DNA from: Methylotenera sp.
GTDB taxonomy: Bacteria > Pseudomonadota > Gammaproteobacteria > Burkholderiales > Methylophilaceae
Assembly: GCA_020622105.1 (NCBI GenBank)
Contig: JAHRYP010000008.1
Coordinates: 1-64,000 of the forward strand
DNA: 64,000 bases
Direction of reading: 5' to 3'
Shown here: positions 1 to 9,943 of the stretch, in pieces
Position numbering within the stretch: position 1 is the stretch's first letter
Layout of the letters: each line of letters opens with the position of its first letter
Program-made: the position numbers and the translations under genes
The notes under the pieces: model-generated
What the model was told of the DNA's origin: nothing
Databases searched by the model: none
What the model saw: the letters and a program-made list of their open reading frames with translations, nothing else

Positions 1-77
1 ATTCTGACGACATTTGCTGGGGCAGTGTTTGACTCTACATCGACATCATATTCGTAATTATGACGCTTATTTTTCAT
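1..77 (-). CDS. SAM-dependent methyltransferase or methyltransferase-glycosyltransferase, N-terminal fragment
   Basis: Only the first 25 codons lie in the window; the gene runs off the left edge. The ATG is preceded by a strong AAGGAAGG ribosome site, and the start overlaps the stop of the upstream acyltransferase as ATGA, so it belongs to the same minus-strand operon. The visible peptide contains YEYDVDVESNTAPANVVR, which resembles the conserved lead-in (YxYDVDxxSNSAPxRV) to the SAM-binding motif of class I methyltransferases found fused to glycosyltransferases in polysaccharide clusters. That assignment is from memory of the family. The catalytic region is outside the window. Confidence 0.5.
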   Translation of the reverse strand, partial: MKNKRHNYEYDVDVESNTAPANVVR

Positions 78-1180
78 ACAACCTTCCTTGTTTTTATTAG
101 TTTTCTACCAAGCTTAATACCTGGCACTTCAATAAGTCTATAAGTGAATTCGGCAAAAACTAAAATTAAAGATATAAGCAAAGCTGCGCAAACGAAATAT
201 GCACTTAATCCTACATATGGTTCTAGTAATTGATAAACTACGCCAAGCTGATTTTTTGAATAAAAAATCACAACAGGGTGAAGCAAATAAATTGAAAAGC
301 TACGCTCACCCAAATGCTCAAAAAACTTATTTCCAATCCACACACTTGGCAAAACGCCTTGCCAAATACAAAGGGCCGACAATCCAAGACCCCAAAACAC
401 AATATCGAATCTACCTGAATTGTATAGATACTTAAGTAACTCAGAAAACACTAAGGTACTAATGATTGTGATAGCGACTATTGGTGCAAAAATACGCATT
501 AATTTCGTATCAGCTTTGTAGCACTGACTTAATCGATAAGCATACATACCCATCGCAAAAAAACATATTCGAAGCAAATGAAAAGTAGCTCCAATCAAAA
601 CGTGCTGTAGGATCAGCACTTAAGTATTGATAATGAAGTGCTGAACGTAACGTGCAACTGACTACAGTACTGACAACTAGAAATATCAAAGTAGCTTTAT
701 GCGATCTAATTAATAAGAGAAGTACTGGAAATATTGCATAAAAAATCATTTCAACACCTACCGACCAACCACCCCAAACAAAGGCTGAGGGGGGCAAATC
801 CAAATGTGAACGTTAGGTTTAAAATGATATTATTAATGTTGTGATAACCAAAGACTAAAACAAAAAATATAATCATTAAGTAAAATAATGGTGCTATGCG
901 GAAGAATCTTTTTATAAAATAATCTTCCAGCCAATTGGGCTGATTAATTTTTGACTCAGTTGAATACATAAGTGAGTAAGCACTCAAAATAAAAAAACAA
1001 ATGTACACTAAAGCCAAAGTCTCTACCGATAAAGCCAAATATGTTCGGTGGCTTTATTCCTGCAATATGAATTAGGTGATATAGAACAACCGCCAAAGCG
1101 GCAATTCCACGTAGACCATGAATGCCAGGCAAAAGCCTATCATTTTGAACTATTGTTGATTTAAATTCCTGTGCAGACAT
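74..1180 (-). pseudogene. Acyltransferase family 3 (OafA/YrhL-like membrane O-acyltransferase), frameshifted three times
   Basis: Joining four overlapping reading frames gives one protein of about 368 residues. It starts with the family signature LPGIHGLRGIAALAVVLYH, continues through about ten hydrophobic helices and ends with a SIYLLHP motif and a basic tail. Such integral membrane enzymes O-acetylate surface glycans. Each frame change falls in a homopolymer that is one base too long: A7 at 991-997, G6 at 789-794 and A7 at 557-563. Removing one base at each restores the frame. The start ATG at 1180 overlaps the stop of the methyltransferase gene (TAATG). The pattern fits sequencing error in homopolymers, slipped-strand phase variation, or a decaying gene in a degenerating cluster; I cannot tell which. 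Confidence 0.75.
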
Positions 1181-1993
1181 TATGTAACTTTCCAATAAAC
1201 GCCAACACCATCTATTTCCTCTAAGACAGGATTCAGATTTCGCTGGGATAAAAAGTCATGTATTGCACGTTTGCAACCTTCTACCACATGATAATCATCA
1301 ACAATTATATAACCACCTACAGAAACCTTGTCATACAGAGCCAGAAGTGCATCCATGGTAGATTCATACATATCACCATCAAGCCGTAATAGAGCCAATT
1401 TTTGGATTGGTGCATTGGGTAATGTGTCTTTAAACCACCCTTTAAGAAACTTCACTTGCTCGTCAAGCAAACCATTTTCGAAATTTTTCTTGCGTTGGTG
1501 AAACACCAGTTCAGAGTGTATGAACTGATATTGCATCTGCTGGATATTTTCTTCAAGGTGGCATTGGCCCGCGAAGAATCGCTAGCCATACAGTACGATC
1601 TTTCATCAGTAAGCATCAAAACTGCCGCATTAATATACATGCTCACCTCTTAACACCCATTTCAATAAAGTCACCTTCAATGCCATTACCAAGCACGCTT
1701 TCGGTTAGGCTGCGAACATTAGCCAACCGCTTCTCTCCAATCATTGTGTGAGCTACTGAAGGCCAATCCCATCCGTACTCTCTAAGCCTAGAGTCAAATA
1801 TTTCACTACCTAGCGCTTTAAGAGGAGGATCTTCATATATGGTGCCAGTCAAACATTTTTGCATCAATGATAGATATCTATTAGTAAGCCGACGACGATC
1901 TTCAGCGTACCAATTAAGCTGATGGATTTGTTGGGATATTTGCTTATTTAACTTTGCAATATCAATCTTCTCAGACTCGCTTGAAGTGTTCAT
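1180..1993 (-). pseudogene. TylF/MycF-type macrocin O-methyltransferase family, broken in the middle
   Basis: The N-terminal 116 residues are one open frame ending in GDFIEMGVKR, matching the GDxIExGVWRGG SAM-binding start of TylF methyltransferases. The C-terminal 118 residues are a second open frame with LLRLDGDMYESTMDAL and GGYIIVDDY, the metal-binding DGD and DD motifs of the family. Between them (about 1540-1640) fragments such as ACILMR, DRTVW and LA-DSS can be recognised, but they are spread over different frames with stops and at least one short deletion. The part between the SAM site and the C-terminal half is therefore degraded. These enzymes methylate sugar hydroxyls in glycan clusters. 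The gene overlaps the acyltransferase start and lies 12 bases after the sulfotransferase gene. It is more heavily damaged than its neighbour, favouring true decay. Confidence 0.75.
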
Positions 1994-2005
1994 TTAAAAG
2001 ATCCG

Positions 2006-2836
2006 TTATATAGTTAAAAACTTACGTTTAAGTTTACGCATAAACTTGAACGGTTTTTCAAGAAAAAAGTTTTTACGATGCCATGCTAGATTGTATAAAG
2101 CTCTATCCAAATGAGTAAGATCTTCAAGCAGTTTTAATGTTGGCAAAGGCAAGTTTTTTGTAGAGGGTCTGCTTGGATTTGCGTTTGAAACAACTTTTTC
2201 TTTTGGAGGGATAATGTTTAGTTCTTTTAAAATATAGTCACGATCCTCCTCAAAAGTTTCCGCAAAACCAATATACGAAAAATCATCAAGATGCTGAATT
2301 GCAAGCGCCAAAATTTCTTCTTCACAAAAGCTTAGGATGTTTCTCCCATTTGAATTACCGTAGCCATTAGCAAGCTGCCATGCTTGATTGTTCCAGATAC
2401 AGGCCTTTACAGCAGGTCGTTCCAGACCTAACATTAAAAAATCATCTAAACTTAGCTGTTGGGTCAATGCATATATCTCATATTCATTAGGATCACGTGT
2501 TTTACAAAAATAATAATATGACAAGACCCTCTCAATAGGATCGCGCAAAAAGGTAAAAGTATATCGATTTTGCATTAATTTCCTGGCAAAATCGTATCCG
2601 AAATGACCTGAAACAAATGGAATATGCTCATATTTCTCTTTCCCACTTACTGGGATAGGAAGTTTTTCTCCTTTGGTTGAAATCTTATCAACCGCGCCTA
2701 GAGATAATGTTGGAGTAGCATTTAAATAATCTCCATGACTAACAACCTGATCAGACCCATAAGCTTGACGAGCAATATCTACGATTGAACTTCCTGCCGT
2801 CTTTTGTATGTGTAGGAATAATGCAGAATTAGGCAT
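2006..2836 (-). CDS. PAPS-dependent sulfotransferase (sulfotransferase family 2-like)
   Basis: A 276-residue intact protein predicted to transfer sulfate from 3'-phosphoadenylyl sulfate to a carbohydrate. The N-terminus ALFLHIQKTAGSS (about residues 5-17) is the 5'-phosphosulfate-binding loop of carbohydrate sulfotransferases, and FTFLRDPIERVLSYY is the 3'-phosphate-binding RDP motif. There is no signal peptide, so it should act in the cytoplasm on a lipid-linked glycan before export. The ATG at 2836 was chosen because it puts the P-loop near the N-terminus as in relatives. Upstream in-frame TTG codons at 2863 (behind a GAGGG) and 2878 would overlap wzt and cannot be excluded. The APS kinase two genes upstream supplies the donor pathway, a strong functional link. 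Confidence 0.8.
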   Translation of the reverse strand: MPNSALFLHIQKTAGSSIVDIARQAYGSDQVVSHGDYLNATPTLSLGAVDKISTKGEKLPIPVSGKEKYEHIPFVSGHFGYDFARKLMQNRYTFTFLRDPIERVLSYYYFCKTRDPNEYEIYALTQQLSLDDFLMLGLERPAVKACIWNNQAWQLANGYGNSNGRNILSFCEEEILALAIQHLDDFSYIGFAETFEEDRDYILKELNIIPPKEKVVSNANPSRPSTKNLPLPTLKLLEDLTHLDRALYNLAWHRKNFFLEKPFKFMRKLKRKFLTI

Positions 2837-2855
2837 TTTGTGGATATTTTCAGAA

Positions 2856-4259
2856 TCACTCAAGTGAATTACCCTCAATTTTAGATCTAATCATCTCGAT
2901 ATTCTGAAAAGGAATACCGACCAAACCCGTTGACACACTGGATGAATGAGATTCGAACACAAGCGCATCATGCAACCACTGCAATTGAACACATTCATCT
3001 TGCGACCCATCAGCTATTGCAACATCTATAGCATACTTCCCTCGTGGCAGTATGGGCATATAAAACTCAAATATAGCACGAACCACTTCACCAGGATTTA
3101 ACAAAACAGGATTGTTAATGTAAGTAATATGCGTATTTTCACCAAAAAGCACTTGACCAAGCCTATCTTTAACAAAAAATCCGATTACTGCATTTTCAAT
3201 TGTAATAGATACTTCTAAATCAAGAAGTAGTCGAACCAATTCACCGCCCACAACCCAACTAAGTGCTGTGCTATTTGCATCGGCTAATCCCACTTGCATG
3301 AACTTGACTCCACCATTGCCAAAACCATGTAAAGCTCCAGAAAATGCAAATACTTCAATATCGTTTCTTAAATTTGATTGGTTAACAAATGCCATTCGCA
3401 TATCTTGCTTAGGCTCATCTGTAGATTTATCTAGTTGACTGGCACTCACAACGATTTTGGCTTCTGAATTCTGATATTGGTGGTCAACGTTAGATGATGA
3501 GTTAGATTGATAACGTTTGGCGAGATATTTTTCACAAACTTTCTTTGCAGGGCCAATCACTTGAACAGCTCCCTTGTCTAACCATATTGCCCTGTCGCAT
3601 AAATTAACAACCGCACCAGAATTATGACTTACAAATAGTACCGTTCCATTCTTTTTAAATTCACGAAGAAAGCGCATACATTTTTGTGAAAACAGCACAT
3701 CACCCACTGCCAGCGCTTCGTCAATAATAAGTATGTCAGCATCCACATTTGCGATAACCGCAAATGCAAGACGTACATACATGCCGGAAGAGTATGTCTT
3801 GACTGGCTGATTAATAAAATCACCTATATCTGCGAACTTTACTATTGCTTCATATTTAGCTGCAATCGCTTCATCGCTTAACCCCAAAATAGAAGCGTTC
3901 ATATATACGTTTTCTTTACCTGTAAACTCAGGATTAAACCCTGAGCCAAGTTCAAGTAATGCTGCAATTCTTCCTTGAGTTGTAACAGAACCTGATGTTG
4001 CAGATAATGTGCCGCAAATCATTTTTAGGAGTGTTGACTTTCCTGACCCATTAAGGCCAACGACACCAATCGTCTCCCCTTTCTTCACTTTAAAGGAAAC
4101 ATCTTTTAACGCCCAGAACTCTCGAAAATACTGCTTGGGCTTTATGTGTAAAAGACGCTGTGCACTAGGCAAAAAGAATTGTTTAAGCCTATCACGAGGG
4201 GTTTCATAAACTTGGTAACATTTACTCAGATTTTGAACGCTAATTGCTATATCAGTCAT
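2856..4259 (-). CDS. wzt: ABC transporter ATP-binding protein for polysaccharide export, Wzt type with C-terminal glycan-binding domain
   Basis: A 467-residue ATPase that powers export of an undecaprenyl-linked polysaccharide across the inner membrane. Walker A is GLNGSGKST at 68-76, the signature is [12 protein letters not shown], and Walker B is [12 protein letters not shown] followed by the H-loop FVSH. After the roughly 250-residue nucleotide-binding domain comes a 200-residue beta-rich extension typical of Wzt proteins that recognise the non-reducing end of the finished chain (as in the E. coli O8/O9a systems). The start overlaps the cysC stop by four bases (ATGA), implying translational coupling. 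With the permease at 4929-5780 it forms the complete exporter. The C-terminal domain determines glycan specificity, so its ligand may be the sulfated or methylated terminus made by neighbouring enzymes; that is inference. Confidence 0.9.
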   Translation of the reverse strand: MTDIAISVQNLSKCYQVYETPRDRLKQFFLPSAQRLLHIKPKQYFREFWALKDVSFKVKKGETIGVVGLNGSGKSTLLKMICGTLSATSGSVTTQGRIAALLELGSGFNPEFTGKENVYMNASILGLSDEAIAAKYEAIVKFADIGDFINQPVKTYSSGMYVRLAFAVIANVDADILIIDEALAVGDVLFSQKCMRFLREFKKNGTVLFVSHNSGAVVNLCDRAIWLDKGAVQVIGPAKKVCEKYLAKRYQSNSSSNVDHQYQNSEAKIVVSASQLDKSTDEPKQDMRMAFVNQSNLRNDIEVFAFSGALHGFGNGGVKFMQVGLADANSTALSWVVGGELVRLLLDLEVSITIENAVIGFFVKDRLGQVLFGENTHITYINNPVLLNPGEVVRAIFEFYMPILPRGKYAIDVAIADGSQDECVQLQWLHDALVFESHSSSVSTGLVGIPFQNIEMIRSKIEGNSLE

Positions 4260-4939
4260 AGCTGTGTTCCATTTTCTTGATACTGGTTTTTGACTTCAAA
4301 ATCTTGGTTTAAGTGAGTACTTGTAAAGATACCTAATTTGGCTATGTTAGCCATCACCTCTTGCACGCACCTATCCAGTGAGTCTGCTCCTGTATTTAAA
4401 AGCAACTCTGGGGTTTCTGGCATCTCATATGGTGATGAGATGCCTGTGAATTCAGAAATTTCAGCTGCTCTGGCTTTTTTGTATAGGCCTTTAACGTCGC
4501 GCATTTCGCAAACCTCAATCGGTGTGTCACAGTAAACTTCAATAAAGTCCCCCTGGCCAACCATGCCACGCACACGATTACGATCTCCGCGGTAAGGTGA
4601 AATAAAAGCAGTTAAAACAATAATTCCTGCTTCCATAAACAGCTTGGCCATTTCACCAATGCGTCTTATATTCTCTTGACGGTCTTTCTCTGAAAAACCT
4701 AAGTCACCACAGAGACCATGTCGTACGTTATCACCATCTAAAACAAAGGTTCGGCAGCCTTGCTGATGCAGAGCCTCTTCGACAGCATGTGCTACCGTTG
4801 ACTTACCCGAGCCAGACAAGCCAGTAAACCAGATAATTGCACCACGATGATTATTTTGCGCTTCACGACGCGCACGGGTAACGGTGGCGTTGTGCCAAAC
4901 AACGTTATTTGAAGTTAGCTCAGTTAACTTAGAGGACAT
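4256..4939 (-). CDS. cysC: Adenylyl-sulfate kinase (APS kinase)
   Basis: Phosphorylates adenosine 5'-phosphosulfate to PAPS using ATP. The 227-residue protein shows the P-loop GLSGSGKST (40-48), the family motif [10 protein letters not shown] (68-76), the [16 protein letters not shown] stretch and FISPYR, all diagnostic for CysC. The start at 4939 is chosen for its AAAGGG ribosome site eight bases upstream; it overlaps the wzm 3' end by 11 bases, and its stop overlaps the wzt start. An APS kinase embedded in a polysaccharide operon next to a sulfotransferase, rather than beside cysDN, points to PAPS supply for glycan sulfation rather than assimilatory sulfate reduction. A housekeeping role cannot be excluded because no other cys sulfate-activation genes are visible in the window. 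Confidence 0.93.
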   Translation of the reverse strand: MSSKLTELTSNNVVWHNATVTRARREAQNNHRGAIIWFTGLSGSGKSTVAHAVEEALHQQGCRTFVLDGDNVRHGLCGDLGFSEKDRQENIRRIGEMAKLFMEAGIIVLTAFISPYRGDRNRVRGMVGQGDFIEVYCDTPIEVCEMRDVKGLYKKARAAEISEFTGISSPYEMPETPELLLNTGADSLDRCVQEVMANIAKLGIFTSTHLNQDFEVKNQYQENGTQL

Positions 4940-5780
4940 CGGCGAAACCCTTTCTGGTTTTTTGGAACAGCACATAGCCTGCCCAAGCGACTAAAATAGC
5001 TAAAACTGTATAAATACCTAATCCAATCCAATTAGGTAAATGCCCCCAAATTAAGACTTCTCGCGATTGCTCAATAATAAAAGTGAGCGGGTTAGCAAGA
5101 AGCCAGTGACGAAATTGTTCCGGCACTGCTGTTACCGGATAAAACACCGGCGCTAAAAACATCATCACGGTAGTAACCATACCAATCACTTGGCCAACAT
5201 CGCGCAAAAAAACCCCTATTGATGCCAGCATCCACGCTAAGCCAAGTGTAAAAATAACGAACGGTAATAATATCAAAGGTATAAAAATAGCTGTCCACTG
5301 CAAATAGCCGTTAAATACAACAAAGGCTATAAGCAATACACACAAACTAACCATGCTATGGAACAATGCAGCAGCCATACTGATAACAGGCAAAATTTCA
5401 AGCGGGAACACTACTTTTTTAACGTAGTTAACATTAGAAAGAATCAAGCTGGGGGCTCGATTAACTACTTCAGCAAACAGCCCATGCACAATCATGCCGA
5501 CAAATAACACAACAGCAAACAGGGTTTTACTATCTTCGCCCCCAACACCCCAGCGCGCTTTGAACACTACAGAGAACACAAAGGTGTACACCACTAGCAT
5601 GAACACTGGGTTAAAAAACGACCAAGCCAAGCCCATAGCGGAGCCTTTGTAGCGGCCAACCACTTCGCGCTTAGTCATTTGCATAATAAGCTGCCGGTTA
5701 CGCCACAGGCTTTTAGCCAAAGCAACGAGCGATGTGGGTTGCGCTGCATGCGGGTTGATTGTTGTTGATACGTGAGTCAT
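4929..5780 (-). CDS. wzm: ABC-2 type polysaccharide export permease
   Basis: A 283-residue integral membrane protein with six predicted hydrophobic helices. It has the ABC-2 permease N-terminal signature: a short cytoplasmic helix, [19 protein letters not shown] near residues 39-57, followed by membrane spans. It pairs with the Wzt ATPase to export an O-antigen or capsule-like chain. Its ATG overlaps the stop of a truncated rfbC remnant (ATGA, 5777-5780), showing that it was once the second gene of a longer operon. With rfbC degraded, the present promoter must lie inside or upstream of the 5781-6266 stretch; none is obvious. The coding sequence itself looks undamaged. Confidence 0.9.
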   Translation of the reverse strand: MTHVSTTINPHAAQPTSLVALAKSLWRNRQLIMQMTKREVVGRYKGSAMGLAWSFFNPVFMLVVYTFVFSVVFKARWGVGGEDSKTLFAVVLFVGMIVHGLFAEVVNRAPSLILSNVNYVKKVVFPLEILPVISMAAALFHSMVSLCVLLIAFVVFNGYLQWTAIFIPLILLPFVIFTLGLAWMLASIGVFLRDVGQVIGMVTTVMMFLAPVFYPVTAVPEQFRHWLLANPLTFIIEQSREVLIWGHLPNWIGLGIYTVLAILVAWAGYVLFQKTRKGFADVL

Positions 5781-5992
5781 GCCAAGTATTCCGCTGTTGC
5801 TAATGTTTTGGCTTGCTGATCTTTGATAGACAACATGGATTCACCGAAAATCGGCCATTTTACCGCAATGGCAGGGTGACCCCAAAGAATACTGTGTGCA
5901 TCTTCTGGTGCGTAGTATTCTGTAGTTTTATAGAAAAACTCCACTGCGTCTGTAAGTACTACAAAACCATGTGCAAAACCTTAAGGTATCCA
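5777..5992 (-). pseudogene. rfbC: dTDP-4-dehydrorhamnose 3,5-epimerase, 3'-terminal remnant
   Basis: Reading the minus strand up to the TGA at 5777-5779 gives about 70 codons that match the C-terminal third of RfbC: WIP, then a TAA stop at 5981-5983 where the family has Gln or Glu, then GFAHGFVVLTDAVEF, YKTTEYYAPEDA and ILWGHPAIAVKWP. Upstream of the Trp there is another in-frame stop and homology ends, so the first two thirds are gone. The enzyme makes the dTDP-L-rhamnose precursor, which indicates that the ancestral glycan contained rhamnose or a related deoxysugar. The stop codon still overlaps the wzm ATG. No start codon or full-length frame remains, so this copy is non-functional. Confidence 0.85.
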
Positions 5993-6266
5993 TTATATCA
6001 CCTGAAAGGGTGTATAAAAATGATGCGCACCAAAACAGGGCATTCAGAAAAACACTCTGATTCATTGATGTTAATAAATAATGGAGCGGTCAATATATCA
6101 ATTAATGAGGATTTTATCCATAATAATTGCAGGGCTTTAAATCCATACCAATTGGTTAACTCATTAAAAAAACTATAAGATCATAGGCTTGCAATATGTT
6201 GGGTAAAATTCTTGTATTCCAACTCTCTAACACTAAAGCAATCCATTCACTAAAGTTGCATTAGCG
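5993..6266. other. Intergenic stretch without recognisable gene
   Basis: Between the rfbC remnant and the 3' end of the sulfide:quinone oxidoreductase gene I find no frame with a credible start, ribosome site or family resemblance. A plus-strand open frame crosses it but is mostly the antisense of the rfbC remnant. The stretch probably represents the deletion scar where the upstream part of the polysaccharide operon was lost. I see no strong terminator after the oxidoreductase gene. Confidence 0.5.
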
Positions 6267-7553
<1,287 letters not shown>

Positions 7554-7579
7554 TTACATTGTTGTTTTATTTATAATTT

Positions 7580-8203
7580 TTAGTCTGTTACTGGCATTAC
7601 CTCTAACAAACGCTTGATAGAAATTGCGCCGCGTACCTGTCCTTCGCTATATCCCACGGCTTTATCTTGCGGGTACTCTTTTAATAGCAATGCACGCACT
7701 CCCTCTGAAATATCAGACGGCTGCCCATGACACTGCAAACACATGGCCTGAGTCGGAATCGCTTTCATGTATCTGAACCAACGCCCATCTGCCTCATCAC
7801 GCACTGTGGATACTTCCATTCCGCTCAGAGGCTTGCCCTGCTGCTGAGCAAGGTCAAATCCTGCTAAAACATTTTGTTCCCAAGCATCCGGAACACCTTG
7901 CACCGGATTACGATTTTTCAGGGAAACACGCTTTACCACTCTGCCATTTTTTGAATACTCATTTGCCAGCGCCGGTGCAATTTCCTTGCAAACGCCGATG
8001 GCGCTCTCAGCACCACCGAGTGCCAACTGTTTCTTTAACGTACCGCCTAATGTCTGCATGAATTCCTGTGCAACTTTTCTGCTTTCTTCCAGATATTGCG
8101 ACTGCTCTGCGGATGTATTGCCAGCAGCAAAAACAGTGCTTGCTGCCAGCAATGAAGCACTAGCTAGAAGTTTGGATAAAATACCTGATAAGTTTCTATT
8201 CAT
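7580..8203 (-). CDS. Periplasmic DUF3365 (Tll0287-like) c-type haem protein
   Basis: A 207-residue exported protein. Residues 1-27 form a signal peptide (MNRN start, hydrophobic core LLASASLLAASTVFA). CLQCH at 155-159 is a covalent haem c site, and the surrounding fold matches DUF3365/Tll0287-like sensor or electron-transfer domains. The ATG at 8203 has an AGGAG site eight bases upstream. The same frame is open further upstream: an ATG at 8305 behind AAAGGA would add 34 residues containing a second hydrophobic helix, so a longer form or a small leader protein may exist. Between a TolC gene and sqr, a role as electron acceptor or redox sensor in sulfide oxidation is plausible but is inference. 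Confidence 0.75.
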   Translation of the reverse strand: MNRNLSGILSKLLASASLLAASTVFAAGNTSAEQSQYLEESRKVAQEFMQTLGGTLKKQLALGGAESAIGVCKEIAPALANEYSKNGRVVKRVSLKNRNPVQGVPDAWEQNVLAGFDLAQQQGKPLSGMEVSTVRDEADGRWFRYMKAIPTQAMCLQCHGQPSDISEGVRALLLKEYPQDKAVGYSEGQVRGAISIKRLLEVMPVTD

Positions 8204-8322
8204 TTTTACGCTCCTATAATTTTGACTGTGCCGTTTTAAAGCCATCATCAGTCCAGGCATGGCAATCGCAATGAAACACAAGCTCAGCTTTAGTTTTGTA
8301 AACATATGCTGTCCTTTACTCA

Positions 8323-9711
8323 TTACTTGGCAAGTGCTTCGTTAATTTCCTGCAAACGCACTTCATCAAGCTCACCCGCCGCAGCTGACAGGTTAAGCAA
8401 AGCCTGCAACACCTGATAGCGGCTGCGAGATAGTGCAAGGCGGGTATTGTGTAATCCCTGCTCGGAGTTCAGCACATCGAGCGTAGTACGATCACCAACA
8501 TCGCGCCCCAGTTTTGTTGAATCGAGCTTTATTTCGGCAGAACGTAGCGCCTGTTCCAGCGCCTTCACCTGCCCTTGCCCAACCGTCACCGCCATCCAGG
8601 CTGACCTCGCATCACGCACAGCACTCTGGCGTGCAAGGTCAGTCTGGCTAAGTGCCTGCTGTTCCAGAGCAATTGCCTACTGGTAGCGCGCATCACGCAT
8701 ACCGCCGGTATAAAGTGGAACTGTCAGCTGCACACCGAGACTTATCTGGCGATTGGTGAGGTCAGCATCACCGTTGCCTAAACCTTGCAAGCGTTCACCA
8801 CCGGCCTGCGCCACCAGATTCAGCACCGGCGCATATCTGTCTTTAAATTTACCGGTTTCGGCTTGTGCAATTTCCTGCTGCAACTGCTGTATATGCACTT
8901 GAGGATGATTGCTTTGGGCACGGCTTATCCAGCTTTGCATATCGCCACTGACATAACGCTGAAAATCCGTATTGTTCGATAATGCCGCTAATGCCGCATC
9001 ACGGTTACCGGTGGCGTCACCCAGCGCTTCGCGCATGAGTTGCAAATTGCTTTCTGCCTCCAGCACTTGCGAAGCTAAAAGATCAAATCGTGCCTGCGTT
9101 TCATGGGTGTCAATAATCGCCACATCACCCTCGGCAAAGCGGGCTTTGGCACTTGCCAGCGCCTCAGCTACTGCCAGTTGCTGTGCTTTGAGTGTAGCGA
9201 GTGTGTCTTTAGCCAACAGCACATCAAAATAAGCTTGCGCCACTCGCAACATGAGCTGCTGAGACTCTGCGGCCAACTGCACTTCAGCCAATGCGGCCTG
9301 TTTATTTAACTGCTTTACTGAGCCTGCGCGCAGCGCGTCATATAAAGGATATTCCGCACGCAGATTCAGGTTTAGATCAAGACCGGCATCTGTTTTGGTA
9401 CGGAAATCGGTTGTGCCTTTATTGCTGCTGGCCCCACCCGCAAACTGCGCATTCGAGAATCTCGCATCGGTGATCTTGTTATCGTTACTGACACCCGCCG
9501 CGCCGGCATTCAATGTCAGCTGCGGACTTGTCAGTGCATCTGCCTGCAGGCTCTTGGTACGTCCGGCATTCGCGGCTGCGCGTGCTGAAGCAAACGCAGG
9601 ATCTTGCGTGCGGGCAGCCTGCCAGGCTTCGAGTAAGTCAAACGCATGCGCCTGACTGGAACCGAGTGTTAGTAACAGCAATGAAATTCGGATTAAACGG
9701 GGTATAGACAT
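8323..9711 (-). pseudogene. TolC-family outer-membrane efflux channel with one in-frame amber codon
   Basis: The gene would encode about 461 residues. A signal peptide (MSIPRLIRISLLLLTLGSSQAHA) is followed by FDLLEAWQAARTQDPAF, the typical TolC/OMF start, with two coiled-coil-rich repeats and an N-terminal-like turn LTVPLYTGG before the second half. At 8677-8679 a TAG sits between YQ and AIALEQQALSQ; the frame is open on both sides and the protein similarity continues, so this is a single nonsense change (for example CAG or GAG to TAG) and not a frameshift. Truncation there would remove the last quarter of the barrel and probably abolish function. The ATG at 9711 lies just after the DUF2892 stop. 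If real, the RND pump here has lost its cognate channel, unless the amber is a sequencing error. Confidence 0.85.
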
Positions 9712-9713
9712 GT

Positions 9714-9923
9714 TCAACAACCTGCCTGAACACCAAGCTTGCGTAGAATATTTTCCATTAAACACCAGCCTGTAAAACCGCTTTGCAGCAGATTAATGCC
9801 GACAAAAGCGGTGAAATACAACCAGTAATGGCTTACATACAGCGGACTTTCCTGCACGCCCAACGCCAGTGACAGCAGTATAAAAAAACCTGCCATTACC
9901 CGAACTAGTTTCCATGTTGTCAT
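9714..9923 (-). CDS. DUF2892 (YgaP-type transmembrane) small inner-membrane protein
   Basis: A 69-residue protein with two hydrophobic helices. It has the DUF2892 pattern: short N-terminal amphipathic segment, MAGFFILLSLALG, then YWLYFTAFVGINLLQSGFTGWCLMENILRKLG. This unit forms the membrane anchor of YgaP rhodanese and is frequently found free-standing in sulfide- and arsenic-responsive operons under ArsR-type repressors. It lies 20 bases after the RND gene and almost abuts tolC, clearly within the operon. The function of the stand-alone form is unknown to me. Confidence 0.85.
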   Translation of the reverse strand: MTTWKLVRVMAGFFILLSLALGVQESPLYVSHYWLYFTAFVGINLLQSGFTGWCLMENILRKLGVQAGC

Positions 9924-9943
9924 GTTGAATATCTCCTAAAAAT

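Noticed and set aside
557-997. Programmed frameshifting in the acyltransferase gene
   Set aside because: Three successive shifts at plain homopolymers without stimulatory structures are better explained by error, slippage or decay.
5813-6178. 121-codon plus-strand open frame upstream of wzm
   Set aside because: Its first half is the exact antisense of the rfbC remnant, and the rest has no ribosome site, codon bias or recognisable motif.
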